NCBI GenBank assembly: GCA_032622095.1
Contig: CP136069.1
Location: 38,912,194 to 38,976,193, forward strand
Direction of reading: 5' to 3'
DNA length: 64,000 nucleotides
Origin: Siphonodentalium dalli
Lineage: Eukaryota > Mollusca > Scaphopoda > Gadilida > Siphonodentaliidae
The position numbers were made by a program, and so were the translations under genes. Of this stretch, positions 1 through 11,864 are shown one piece after another (within the stretch, counting starts at the first letter, position 1; the number at the start of each line of letters is the position of its first letter). The notes beneath the pieces are model-generated. The model saw only the letters and a program-made list of their open reading frames with translations. It was not told the DNA's origin and ran no database searches.

Positions 1-3000
1 GTCGCCCTTGCGTTTAAAATGTAAAAAATAATAACGGCGAGAACCAGTCTAACAACACTGAATGAAATAGTTCCGTCGACAGATTGCACTAGTGCGATTC
101 TGAGAATTATCACACGCCTGGAAACTCTTGCGATCATGCGAATTACGTTTATAGATATGTAATAAATAACATATATACACATTACGATGCAATATTAGTT
201 AAGTGTTCCCAAATGAATACCACCTAAAGTATCACACCCAACATGCTTAAAGAGTTCAATATAAACTTTGTCAGAGTGCTCATTTTTGGACAATTATTTC
301 ATTGTTTATCTACATTGGTTTGATGTGTGGTTCGTTTCTATAGTATTCGCGTTATGTTAGTTTCTTTGTGGATCAGGCTTTTCGCAATTCCAACCATTTC
401 TTTGTATTAATCAGGTAGCTTTTCATATGCAACTTATCAATCTCGCCCAAGCGGGTGCTCATTAATTGCCATTCATCGGATGTAGTCTAAGCTTTACTTT
501 TAATAAATAATTATTTGTCAAACTGTTAGTGCCACTTTGGTGATGGGATATTTTATAATGCAAATATGTTAATCGAATCCCGCGTCGCTAATTCACACCT
601 GTGCAAGCTTTGTATATTAAGAAATTGTAAAACTGTGTTATGTTACTTTATGTTCCGGAACTCCGCCTTTCAGTCACTTCCACGTATTACAACCGGAGTT
701 CCGATTGTTGTGTGGACCGCTTCCAACTATACAGGAATGTCCGTTTGTTTCTATTGTAAAAATATTTGCTAATTCCCCAGAAAGATTCAGCCTTTATTCA
801 ACCTAAAATCAGCGCTACTAAAACTTTAATGCAGTTTAATCGTTAGCTGGATAGATAAAATACATATAATAAACATGTAAACTTGTGAGAACATTGCAGA
901 TTTTGCTCATTACACAAGCCCATCTTCGGAAATTACTTGATTTCCTGTAATGCGATACACATGTATCACGATATATTGAATTCACGATGAATCGTTACAG
1001 CCCAACTACTATCTGGACCCACATAATATTACAATACCAAACAATAGTACAGGGTGGTAAATTCTCCAGATTTGGATAATAGTATCCAATTAATAGTACA
1101 GGGTGGTTTTTTAAAAGTTTCATTAAAGCCTTTGTCAGATAAGGCCGATGGGCTAATTACTTGTATAGTACATCAATAATTGTCGCCACTTTACAAGTAA
1201 GAGAACTTAGCACAATACATACACAATAAAGGATAACACAGGGTGGCGTTATTGCATTGTGTATGTCTGTACCAGAGCACTATTGGGGCAGATCAAACTA
1301 TCCATACACTGGCGTGTTTGCACGGAGTGGTTTGCAGCAATTTCGTTATAGAAATCAATATGATGTCAGAATATGAATGGAAACATGCAAATACAATGCA
1401 ACTGTACCACAGCTAACTACGAGAGAAGTAAAAGCTATGTGGTTCCATCTGTAGCGATGCTACCGGAATTTGCCCGTAAACAGCAAGCAATTATCTCGCA
1501 AGAATCAATCATATGGGAAATGCCAGTATAGCACCGTTATTAGTGGAACTACATAAATTTGACTTCTCATGTCGTTCGTTTTGGTACCGATGAATGTTAT
1601 ATGCATGCTTCTGACGTCATTTGGTTTTCTATGACGAAATGCCTGCAAAGCATACCGTGCAAACTTGCCAGCATATGGAAGTACAGACAACTGTATTATA
1701 TTTCATATCAGTGTCCGTAAAACATAACATAACGATTGTGTTAGTTGCCAATTAAATAAGAAACGTGGTATATTATAACGTTATTATAAAAAGGTGGGTA
1801 CAGAATGTATTTTTCTTGTTCGAGTCCGGTTTGTGTAAAAAAGCCATATTGGACGAGACGCATACCTGACTGTAACATTAATGTTTATAACCCTACTCCT
1901 TTTCACTGTGTGTATCCGGCACCGGATATTATGCAGGAATTTTGCCAATTTTGTCTTCTTGATAGTATAGCACTGTTAGAATTTTATCAATTTCATTTAT
2001 AATGCGTAATACTTTTGACAGAGTCTCTCGCTGAATACGTTCGCCATACAATCGCCTTGGTGGATTATCGACGATGAGTTGAACGGTTCAACGCACTCAG
2101 TGTACTGCTCAATGATATCGCGTTCCTGCACAGGAAAATATCAATATTGACAGCTAAAACGCCTCTTATTTGATATGCCCTCTTCAATTTTCTTGAGTCA
2201 TCAATGTGTTACCGAAGAGATTGTATCAACGAAGAAAGGAGTGGTAATTTGTATGGCAATTGTCCGCTCATCCGCACACAATTATACTTAAACGTTAGAT
2301 GCAAGCGTACGGCAAATTACATATCACAATATATTTACTGTCGTGCGAATTGGCGCTGTCGCCTCTCGGAAAGAAACAACTTATAGCCCATAAATCGACA
2401 CTGTGTTTTTTATGAAGGTCAACAAACGAGATAAATACATGTACGACGACCGACTCCATTTAAGATGAACTAAATTGTAATCCGATCCCCTGGTAGTTAT
2501 TCGCTACAATTAAATGTGCTGAAACGAAGTCAGGCCAGGTTTGTAAGGAGATCAGTCGGTCAAACTTGAGTTGAAATTTATTTGATATATATAATATACA
2601 AAAGGGGTTAGGGCAATTTTTTTGTTTCCAATTTATTAAGCCCTTCTTCGATACTCCAGTTCCCCGGAACTCATATCCAATTCAAATAAGGATTGTGGTA
2701 ATTGCTCTACTGCGCGGATTACAAATTTGGCTCATCTCAATTAACATTTCAATTTAAGTATAATTTTTGCCTTCATATTTTAGATCCTGGTCAACGAATA
2801 TATGCATCAATACAATATCAGTGTTCGTATTTGCTCAACTAATGGAACATTTTGTTGTTTTCCTTTTCCAATAAGTTTAGTTGTGATAATAAACTTGTGA
2901 GCATGACATATATTCATATACCCATAAATATTCATCTATATAAATAGTTTGTTCCATAAATTATTCTTATCATTCCTGCAGATATTATATATGGGGTTAT

Positions 3001-3896
3001 GGATCTCCTTGGTTGAATCAAGGGGTTGTCTATCAGTGCGACTCTTTTGCAGTTTTCAAACGGCCAGGCCCGCCACACCCTGAACAAATGTCAGTAGTTT
3101 AAATTGGACATATAGATTAATGGGTTGTTTCTTGAATTTGCATGGGGTTATCCTACAAGGATAATAGTTTTGCCATTGCGACTCATGTCACCATATGGAT
3201 GGCAGCGGCCATAAATGTTAATCGAATAGTCCAACAATGTTCTCTATACGGAGAGCTGTGTTGTTAGGATGAGTTTGGTCATCAGCAATAAAAACAATAT
3301 TCGCCGAAACTGCATGGGCGTGAACACACGTTCGTAGCTGCCAATAATTCGACCAGCAATGACATTACCACATCATTCATGCAGTGGGGTTATGATAGCC
3401 TTCCTCTTTGCAGTTCAGGTCAGTAATCAGATAACACCATACCCACATCGTGATATCCGCTCAAAGCGCCGTTTACATGTACGGTATGCATGTATAAATG
3501 GCAAAAATTGCGATGGAGGTATTAATTCTGTCTAAATTGTCACCATTTGAGATCGTACACGTAGTGGAGTCTGTTCAGGTGGACAACGAAGCAACATGTG
3601 AGATATGCGGATTTAAAACTATATACAAGTATAACCTCAAGACGTCAGGGAACCATGTCGCCAAGTGTGCTGCAATAATATCATATGAGACACAAGCTCA
3701 GAAAAAACACAATGTGTGGAATTTGTATGGTGGAATAATAATCGACAGATTCTAAGTGGAATCAGTTTTTATAGTAAAAAAATGGAGATAGCTCCGTCTA
3801 AATTCGGCAGATCTGAACCACATTCGAAGTTGACTTGAACAATGTGATGGATAATCCTGAGTCAAATTTAGTTGGGATTAGTCGATATTTATTGTA
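1..3896. other. no gene recognised; short direct repeats
   Basis: No open frame here resembles a known protein, and no splice-bounded exon was found. The only local structure is a 14-bp direct repeat, TAGTACAGGGTGGT, at 1045-1058 and 1094-1107 (period 49 bp), with ACAGGGTGG again near 1240 and near 20520. A short + frame near 3600-3660 carries a C-x2-C...H-x3-C spacing, discussed in the findings. Confidence 0.5.
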
Positions 3897-4225
3897 ATTA
3901 TCCGGACAACATGACAATGGCAATGTATTGGTCTGAAAAGGACTAAAGCTCTAATAAAAATCATCTGACCGGAAGGATATAGGAACTCGACCTCAGTAAT
4001 GTAATGTTTATTACTCGTACCACATTTCGTTCCAATCGGATAATATTCACCGGAGTTAATATTATCCGGAAAACATGACAATGGCAATCTCTAAGTAAAA
4101 AAGAGTCACACAGAGAAAAAGATCATCGGACTAGAACCATAATTGAAATTGACCTCATTAATGTAATTGTCATTCCTCATACGAAGTGTCTTTTCGATCG
4201 GATAATTTGAACTCGAGCTGTTTTG
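3897..4225. repeat. two-copy tandem repeat, about 164 bp per unit
   Basis: Unit 1 starts at 3897 and unit 2 at 4061. Both open with ATTATCCGGA followed by ACATGACAATGGCAAT, and both later contain GACCTCAxTAATGTAAT and a TCGGATAAT block. The units have diverged, so the duplication is not recent. The repeated TTATCCGG/CCGGATAA ends may mark a transposon edge, but nothing else supports that. Confidence 0.7.
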
Positions 4226-5073
4226 CACACCAAGACATAATAATATTTTATATCAATAAAACCATTGTTGGTGTGCAGTTACTAACACGTGCTCGTGTGT
4301 GAAGTCAGACTTGGTGTAAACTAAGATTGACTTCGAACGTTAGTAAATGGGAGGTGTATAATCATTAATGCTCATTTCAATGTTTGACGTTTCGGGGAAA
4401 TATGTGCCGTAACAATCGCCAAATATGACAGTTTGTGTTAAATTTTAAAGAGGACCTTCAAATTTATCACGCCAACTAGAGTTCTGATAGATAACCCCCT
4501 CTGGTGTGATTTTAAAGCCAAAAATAGATCACCATTGAATTGACATACAAGTGGTGTTCCAAAGAGCTTGAACGCAACAAAATGACGCAATATTGACCAA
4601 AATGATGCGTAATGATATGACTCCCATTTTGACCCAAATATTTGCTCACAATTGGCAGCTATTGTTTTGTGCTTGCAACATGCCGTACAGTAACAAAACA
4701 TGCGAATTGCAATTTGCACGACAGTGGTCGTGCAATTTGCCGTACACCAAATAGTTATGTAATTTGGCCAATAATATTAACAAACAGCCGGAAAAAAATC
4801 ATGTTGGTGCTATGTAAGTCATTGTGGACATTTCTTACGCTATGTGCATATCAATATGTAAGCATACAGTCGTTTTAGATATGAGAAAATCGGTGTTTAT
4901 CAGACCAAGTTGCAGACGATCCGTATTATTCAACCTAATAATCGTGATTTCTGAGGACGTATTTTATATCCGGAATATATAGAGTGTATATTTAGAAGTA
5001 TGGTATACTCTACCATTATTCAGAGGGATTTTATTTTCCTGAGGAAATTTCCCTGCATAATTTCCAGCTATCA

Positions 5074-5697
5074 ATCGGGTTTTATAAAAGTGATGTTGCT
5101 GTTGTAATTGTGTCTCGGAAGCGATAGACCATCAATAAAAAAAACTGGTCATAACTTGTATGTAAAACCCGTTTTACACAAGTTATGACCACTCACCTCG
5201 CGGTTACATCTCCATAAAAACAGTCCACAGTTAATCCTTATGTATACTGTACATCACGGAGATGGCGTCTTTGTTCTGTATTGGAACGTGTACTTAGACA
5301 TGAGAACTGTTTTGTGCAAAATGGTGACTGCGTGAAGGGACAATGTCGGTTACTCCGACATGTTGGCAAAGGAATTCCGAACAAAACACCTTAATGTGTC
5401 AATAAATATGCATTTGGTGCTAAACATTCTCCCGTATTTATAAACGTCCAACAAAACACATCTTCTATTCTTGAGCACACGTACCTTTGACTTTGGTTGA
5501 ATAGCATGCACTTCCTAGTTAGATGAAATGGCGGCAGTTGTAGGTACATTTGTACCATGGCAGTGTCAATGATATTGCAGCTCACCTGTATATATACGTA
5601 TCTTCAGTGATACATGAGGATTGTATTTTTTTTTATTGATGGTCTATCGCTTCCGAGACACAATTACAACAGCAACATCACTTTTATAAAACCCGAT
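5074..5697. mobile_element. foldback/MITE-like element with perfect 70-bp terminal inverted repeats
   Basis: Positions 5074-5143 and 5628-5697 are exact reverse complements, 70 of 70 bases by eye, starting ATCGGGTTTTATAAAAGTG and ending in an A-run/T-run. A separate hairpin (GGTCATAACTTGT ... ACAAGTTATGACC) lies just inside the left arm at about 5147-5190. No protein is encoded. No clear target-site duplication was found, so the class (MITE or foldback) is open. Perfect arms imply recent insertion or gene conversion between the arms. Confidence 0.75.
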
Positions 5698-5983
5698 TTC
5701 AATACTAGAATTACACTCTACTGTTAATGAAACACAACTGAATATTCGATATATTAGTTTATATAAACATTCTCCCGTGTTTATAAACGTCCAACAAAAC
5801 CCATCTTCTATTCTGGAGCGCACGTACCTTTTACTTTGGTTGAATAGCAGTTCCTAATTAGATTAATGGGCCACAGTTGTAGGTACATTTGTACCATGGC
5901 AGTGTCAATGATATTGCAGCTCACCTGTATACGTATCTTCAGTACTCACCTCGCGGTTACATCTCCATAAAAACAGTCCACAT
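5423..5983. repeat. direct duplication of about 180 bp, second copy outside the foldback
   Basis: About 5423-5605 recurs at about 5765-5943. Shared blocks include AACATTCTCCCGT, TTTATAAACGTCCAACAAAA and GTACCATGGCAGTGTCAATG. A second shared block, ACTCACCTCGCGGTTACATC..., is at about 5191-5232 and 5943-5982. The copies differ by small indels. The first copy lies within the foldback arms and the second lies just outside, so the foldback probably inserted into or captured an already duplicated segment. Confidence 0.7.
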
Positions 5984-7339
5984 GAAAGTTAATCATTATA
6001 TTTAGATACATTTAGCGAAAAAGTCACTTTTGTATATGTATTTAAATCTAAAAGTGAATCGTGACAAAACCAGCCCAAAATATCCCATAGCGCCCTTGGC
6101 AAAGTTAACAGGAACAACGAGGCTCTTTATATTGAAACATGATGATTTATTAAGTCAATCCTGCGCGAGTCCAAATGCGCCCAAAACATTACGCGTTCTT
6201 CTTTCCGAAACAGATAACGCGTCGATGTAATTATGGGGCTGCAGTTATGACTTGTTGCGCGTTCACCATGGAATAATTGCAACTAGTCACGTGGGCGCCG
6301 ACCACTAGGAATGCTGGATTTAGTGATAAGTACACTTATTATGTAAATATATCGTAATATAAAAGGGACAACGTCACTAGATCAGCAATGAATGAGGGTG
6401 AGAAAGGACCTGAGATTGTACGACAAAAGAGACCATTGCAAAGTATAAACAAACGAGACTTCAACCCGTCGGGTACCGTCATCACACAGATCGCGTCGGC
6501 AATACACACACTAAGATCATTAACGTAAATCTAGTGACGGACATATTAACTGCCCGAATATAAAATCCATTGTACTTTGAATAATTTATCGGCTTGTGGT
6601 GGTTCATTGTGTAGCCGAAACAATCTTAATAGCGATCTGAAAGAATTGCGGTCTCTTATAATAATAGGGTAAGTAGGAAAAAGGCCGCCGAACAACGTAC
6701 GTCGCTATTTAAAAAGTATGGATTTAATTAGACAGGACACAACAGAAGCGGACTTGTATCCGGGCAACACAACAACACGGTGGCATCCACTCATATATGC
6801 AGGTACAAATATTATATCGTAAATCTTATGGCAGTATTCGATTTTGACGCAAGTTTCGATATCTTGATACCAATGATCAACACACTAACTCCGCAATACT
6901 CTGTTTTTGTGTTCAGATCAGTTTCTTATTTTTATTTCCCCCGTAAGACATGGAATAACCAACGTCCATCGTCCCACTGCGGGGTATAAAACCACAAAAT
7001 GCTGATAATATTTTCCCATGTAGGCAGATACAAGATTTTATTGCAATAACACCTCAATGGGCAATTGCAAGCATATAACATATAATATAAAACATAGATA
7101 TACAATAATAGCATGGCAGATGTAGGTAGTGTAAAAGTCATGTTGGTACTGGATGGCTATTTCATGTGCACGATGCACCAATATGATCCACGTGTGGTAG
7201 GGCTTAGCTCGTAGACCATATGATATACCGTTTGTACGCCATAGCTACATATATATAGGAGTTATATTCGATACTGCGATTCCGTAACACTTTCCTTACT
7301 AAATAATTATTGACGAGTAGTTCCCATACGATATGTCCA
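5984..7339. other. no gene recognised
   Basis: Only short open frames without recognisable domains are present. No repeat, RNA gene or splice-bounded exon could be supported in this stretch. Confidence 0.5.
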
Positions 7340-7393
7340 TATGTGACCCGCCATATCAAATCCAGTCGTAAGTCGGGATTTTTTTTACCCTGT

Positions 7394-7462
7394 GCCAATG
7401 CATTCTCTTATATGTGCGAGTCGAGCATAGGTCGCCTTGCATATATAAGAGAATGCATTGGC
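7394..7462. repeat. 69-bp palindrome of the MITE core
   Basis: It reads GCCAATGCATTCTCTTATAT, a short spacer, then the complement ending AGAGAATGCATTGGC. The same 69-bp unit is at 8247-8315, 8508-8576 and 8800-8868. If transcribed it would fold into a hairpin with a stem of about 30 bp. Confidence 0.85.
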
Positions 7463-7511
7463 CTAACAATTTTTTATCATTTTTTAAAAATAAATGTTTC
7501 TTACAATTTTT

Positions 7512-8069
7512 GCACCTAATGCGCATAAAATTGTCCACTTATAAATGGACAATCGGTACCTAAGATGGTCATTATTAAATGGACAATCCGACCACGCGTG
7601 GCACGCGAGCTTGCGATTGTCCACTAAATCACGACATATATCGATAATCCTGCATGTTAGCTTCATATTAAATCTGAAGGGTAATAACTCTATAAAGAAT
7701 GTACTTTTACTAAATGACGGTGATTTGTATGAGAAATTTGCAACACCACAACAGATCAACTTTTGTGAAATATAAGTCAAATTCTTCCCTTGGGTGGGTG
7801 GTCTTGTCGGAGGTTTGGGGTACGCTCTTTAAAAACACTTCTTCGAATATTTCCGTTAAACACTTCTTCTCATACAAATCACCGTTATTTAGCAAATTAA
7901 CATTATTTATAGAGTTATTGCCCTTCATGCAGGATTAACAAAACATGTCTTCATTTAGTGGACAATCCCAAGCTCGCGTGCCACGCGTGGTTGGATTGTC
8001 CATTTATTAATGACCATTTTAGGTACCGATTGTCCATTTATAAGTGGACAATCCTTGAAGAATTGCCTG
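7512..8069. mobile_element. 558-bp foldback element inserted in the MITE, with 7-bp target duplication
   Basis: The segment is flanked on both sides by AATTTTT (7505-7511 and 8070-8076), and deleting it restores the alignment with the intact MITE copy nearby. Inside, 7530-7563 and 8019-8052 are perfect inverted arms (ATTGTCCACTTATAAATGG...). The inversion continues through an ACGCGTGGCACGCGAGCTTG block and a further AACTCTATAAA/TTTATAGAGTT stretch, giving arms of about 200 bp. The hexamer TGTCCA is repeated in alternating orientation. No coding capacity was recognised. Confidence 0.8.
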
Positions 8070-8452
8070 AATTTTTAGGACATAAAATAAAAAAACATCC
8101 ATTACCTTGCAGGGAGCCCCACACATATATAGAAGCATATAGAAGAGTGTCGTCTGCTCATGTTTGTCTGGGGCTCTGTATGGGTGAAATTATAAAATTG
8201 TTAAGGAATACAAGAAAAAATTATTAAAATTGTAAAATATTGTTAGGCCAATGCATTCTCTTATATATTTGAGGCGACCTATGGTCGACTCGCATATATA
8301 AGAGAATGCATTGGCACAGGGTAACAAAAATCCCGACTTACGACTGGATTTGATATGGCTGGTCACATAAGTTCAACGATCGTCCATGTGCCGTTTATTG
8401 AGCATATGTTCTGAACCTTTCACACCAATGACTAGCAATCTTTCTGCTCTTG

Positions 8453-8921
8453 TATATGTGACCCGCCATATCAAATCCAGTCGTAAGTCGGGATTTTTTT
8501 ACCCTGTGCCAATGCATTCTCTTATATGTGCGAGTCGAGCATAGGTCGCCTTGCATATATAAGAGAATGCATTGGCTTAACAATTTTTTACAATTTTAAT
8601 AATTTTTTCTTGTATTCTTTAACAGTTTTATAATTTTACCCTACAGAGCTCCAGACAAACATGAGCAGACGACACTATTATATATGCTTCTATATATGTG
8701 TGGGGCTCCCTGCAGGGTAATGAATGTTTTTTTTATTTTAAGTCCTAAAAAATGTAAGAAACATGCATTTATTTAAAAAAAATGATAAAAAATTGTTAGG
8801 CCAATGCATTCTCTTATATATGCGAGGCGACCCGTGGTCGACTCGCATATATAAAAGAATGCATTGGCACAGGGTAAAAAATCCCGACTTACGACTGGAT
8901 TTGATATGGCGGGTCACATAT
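8453..8921 (+). mobile_element. palindromic MITE copy 2, intact
   Basis: Terminal inverted repeats begin TATGTGACCCGCCATATCAA at the left and end with the complement at about 8921. Two 69-bp palindromes (8508-8576 and 8800-8868) lie just inside. The centre holds AGCTCCAGACAAACATGAGC and a TGTGGGGCTCCCTGCAGGG block. The copy at 7340-8369 has this centre reversed. It lies only about 84 bp away, which suggests repeated insertion at this place or an inverted duplication. Confidence 0.8.
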
Positions 8922-9589
8922 GTGTTTCTGTCTTTCGTATGCGCATGTTTCGTAAACACCCCCTACGCATGAATAATAGACAATTCCAATATATATACTT
9001 TTATAACTGGTTGAGAGAAAAATAATGTCCATTTGCCAGCTGTTTTCAATTTTTCACAAAGAGGATAAATCAACGCTCCTTATTTCTACGATATCAGGAA
9101 TACAATAACACGGAACGCCCTTTTCTGTTCTATGCCGGTTGGGACCCAAACATCGTGTTCAAAGTTGTATATTGTATGACTTCTATGAGTGTTTCTGTGA
9201 CATATAATGCTAGTGGAAAGTTAGTTGAAGTATTTATCTAACTATTTAGATACCGGGAAAATTCAAAAGTGAATAGTTTTAGGTGTATGTTGGAGTGCAA
9301 ACTGACATGTGGCTTTAAGCTAGCCTCTCTTGTTGGAACATCTGTATATGATATTCCACACAATACCACGAGTATTAGCACGGATGTGTTGGTATCTCGC
9401 GAACTGACGTATCTTGTCCAGAATCGGAAATATTGGTTGATCTGGCCCCAGAAATATTTTCAGTTCAGCATAGATTTTATAAAACCAATTGGTGACAAAA
9501 CGGGTCTATTCTACGAAGAAGCTGTATTGGACGCCATATCAATAATGTATATCATCTTGGAAAGCAAATATCCTTTATTATCCAGCGAG
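8922..9589. other. no gene recognised; one unassigned 107-codon frame
   Basis: A + frame at 9269-9592 is open for 107 codons (GTG first codon) but shows no domain, signal peptide or splice context that I recognise. It may be chance or a fragment. It ends where the CTGTCTGTC-rich Helitron-like repeat begins. Confidence 0.4.
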
Positions 9590-10107
9590 TAGGATATGTA
9601 TGTCTGTCCGTCTGTCTTTTCGGATTTTTCTCCCAGACCCCTAGACCGATTCAACCAAACTTAGTTCTGGGTACCCTTGCGGAGGTTATAACGGCGTTAG
9701 TTTTTCAAAACTATGATTTAAAAAACATTATATATATAAATAACAAAAACAAAAAACAAAAACAAATACTCTCACTATGGGCCTATTTCAGCACCAGATG
9801 TACGCTCTTTATAGATGTTTTTACTGGCCCGCGCCATCAAACAGAATAATGTGTCCACTATGGGCTTATATCAGAACCAACTAAGTCCAATATGAACCAA
9901 TGTCAATATTTAGGTCCAACATGAACCTATTTTCCTGAGGATATATTGAAGTTGCATAATAAAATGATAAATATATATATATATACGAGTAGGATCTGTC
10001 TGCCATGTGCACGAAACGCACACAGGGGTCACATGCCCCTAACGCACAAAGGGGGTGCAGGCTCCTCCTCCGCTGAATAAAGGCTCCCGAAGGCCTGTTT
10101 CAGCTAG
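9590..10107 (+). mobile_element. Helitron-like non-autonomous element, isolated copy
   Basis: The left part carries GTCTGTCCGTCTGTC and ACCGATTCAACCAAACTTAG, the same layout as the array at 36.7-40.2 kb (TCTG repeat, then CCGAT..., then ...AAACTTGG). The right end is a small hairpin (AGGC...GCCT, 10081-10096), a short spacer, then CTAG followed by T. A second GAGTAGGATCTGTCTG start lies near 9986, so it may be two overlapping partial copies. No Rep/helicase coding region is present. The 5' boundary is uncertain. Confidence 0.45.
9803..9852 (+). repeat. short dispersed repeat shared with 34.79 kb
   Basis: An ACGCTCTTTA block followed about 20 bases later by CCGCGCCAT and AAAC...AATAA also occurs at 34789-34842. 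Both loci have a nearby TATGxGC(C)TATTTC segment. This marks an otherwise undefined interspersed family. Confidence 0.5.
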
Positions 10108-10514
10108 TTATGTATAATTGTATTCAAGTTGATTATTTGCCTTTGAACACGTATTATGATTGGTCGAGATTTGCTGACTTTAGTTTTCGATTCACCATTA
10201 TCGGATGATTTTGAATAGAACTCCGCGTCACGACATCTCACCGCAAAGCCATGAGCCGTGTAATCAGGTCTGTATACATAATTATGTTTACTATGGATAC
10301 CGTTGGTAGTGAGTTGTTAGGGCGCTGTTACGTGGAACGTACCAGAGATTTGATCACCGAAAAAGGATATCTGACTTCATTGAATGTAATGCTGATGCCA
10401 AGCGCATTTCTAGGCCAGGCAAATATGGACATAGGCACATGTCGCCTCGAAACCGAATTATGAGACCTACATTTTGGTTAGCGTAAATATTAAACTTTCG
10501 GAATCCGTATGTTG

Positions 10515-11640
10515 GATTTGTCAGATAGGCGGACTTTTTTCTCACCGCGTGGTCTTCTTGAGTATATTCACACATTTTGAGAAGAAATATTCGTCCAATT
10601 TTCATACCTGAGTGTGGGGCGATAACCAGAGTAGGGTAATACATGTAACCATTGAATCTCGGAATTGCAATCATGACGTCATGTGACGTCAAATAATAGT
10701 TTTGGTGAAACAAATATGACGATTCACGCAAAGCGTTGTCTTTCGTTTCTTTTAAATCATAAAGTAAGACGGATATGCCGCATTGTTTTATACCATGGGA
10801 AACTACTGTCAATTGGCTATATTTAGGTATATAGCTTATTGCTGCAGGCCGCATTATTTTTTATCAGAGGCAGAACAATCAACCCTCCCCCTAAAGTTAA
10901 GATGCGACATGCTCTGGTATAAGGCACACAAACTCACGTTACATGACAATAGGCTTAACTAATACAACGGCCGTTGAAAGTCTGCTAAAGAATGTAATAA
11001 TATATAAGTTTCTGTCTACAAACTCGAACATTAAAGTACAAACAATATATAATGTACCCCCAGACCAGAAATTTGAATAAATTTAATAATGTTTCCTAAA
11101 AAATGATATAAAACGCATTTTTTTTTATTTTCTGGAAGGCAAAAAAAGAAAAGAATTAGTAAGGGTGGACATAATTGGTGTATACGGCAATTTCATTCCG
11201 CCTTGGATTACAAAAATGACATACTAACCCAAAATGGCTGCAATATGGCAGCCGCTATATAGGTGGGAATTGTGTAAGAACGCGCAAGTACTTGCTTAAA
11301 TGGCTTAACTAACAAAGCGGTCGTTGATGAACTGCTAAACTATAGTTTAAGGGATATATCCAGATCTATAAACTCGAACAATAAAGTGAAATATTACACA
11401 ATGCACCTCCTGGCACAAAATTTTGATAACATTTAGGTATTTTTCTCCAAAAATAACCTAAAGCCATTTTTGTCATCTTCTCGGAAGCCATAAAGCGCAG
11501 AATGTAGCGTGGCGGAGATGTTTGGTGTGTACGATAATTCATTGTCGTTTGTTGGATTACAAAATGGCTTACTAACGACAAGATGGCTGCCAATACGGTG
11601 GTCAGAATAAATGGTAAAATATGTCATGTTTCACTTTTAT
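10515..11640 (+). repeat. left arm of a 5.3-kb inverted-repeat structure, containing ~350-bp tandem units
   Basis: This arm is inverted relative to 14600-15790. Shared inverted blocks include CACACATTTTGAGAAGA, TGACGTCATGTGACGTCA and GCGTTGTCTTTCGTTTCTT. They also include a tandem array with AAGATGGCTGCCAATACGGT. Within this arm the array units repeat with a period near 346 bp (for example 11233 and 11579), each containing GGCTTAACTAA, ACTCGAACAxTAAAGT and a TGGATTACAAAAATG-type block. Identity is visibly imperfect, so the structure is old. Confidence 0.65.
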
Positions 11641-11864
11641 CGCCGTCATTGCCGCCATCTAATGTCTCACAGAACCCAACGTATTATATTCATTGTATCA
11701 TGTTACTCCTGGACATCATGATGCGCAATTTTATTTAAAATTTCTACCAGAATGGTGCCAATTATTGACGATTCTTGCATTCATGAGCATTCGTGCTCAA
11801 GTAACCCGTGTCACTTGAAATAGTTGGCAATTTGAGCAAGGTATTTACAGATGGACATGATTGT

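Larger units (their letters stand above)
7340..8369 (-). mobile_element. palindromic MITE copy 1, split by a second foldback
   Basis: The ends are inverted copies of TATGTGACCCGCCATATCAA (left near 7340, right near 8369 with one change, GGCTGGTCACATA). Each end carries AATCCAGTCGTAAGTCGGGA and then a 69-bp palindrome (7394-7462 and 8247-8315). Removing the internal 558-bp insertion leaves about 465 bp, the same length and content as the neighbouring copy at 8453-8921 but in the opposite orientation. No protein is encoded, so it must be moved by an enzyme supplied elsewhere. Boundaries are good to a few bases. Confidence 0.8.
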
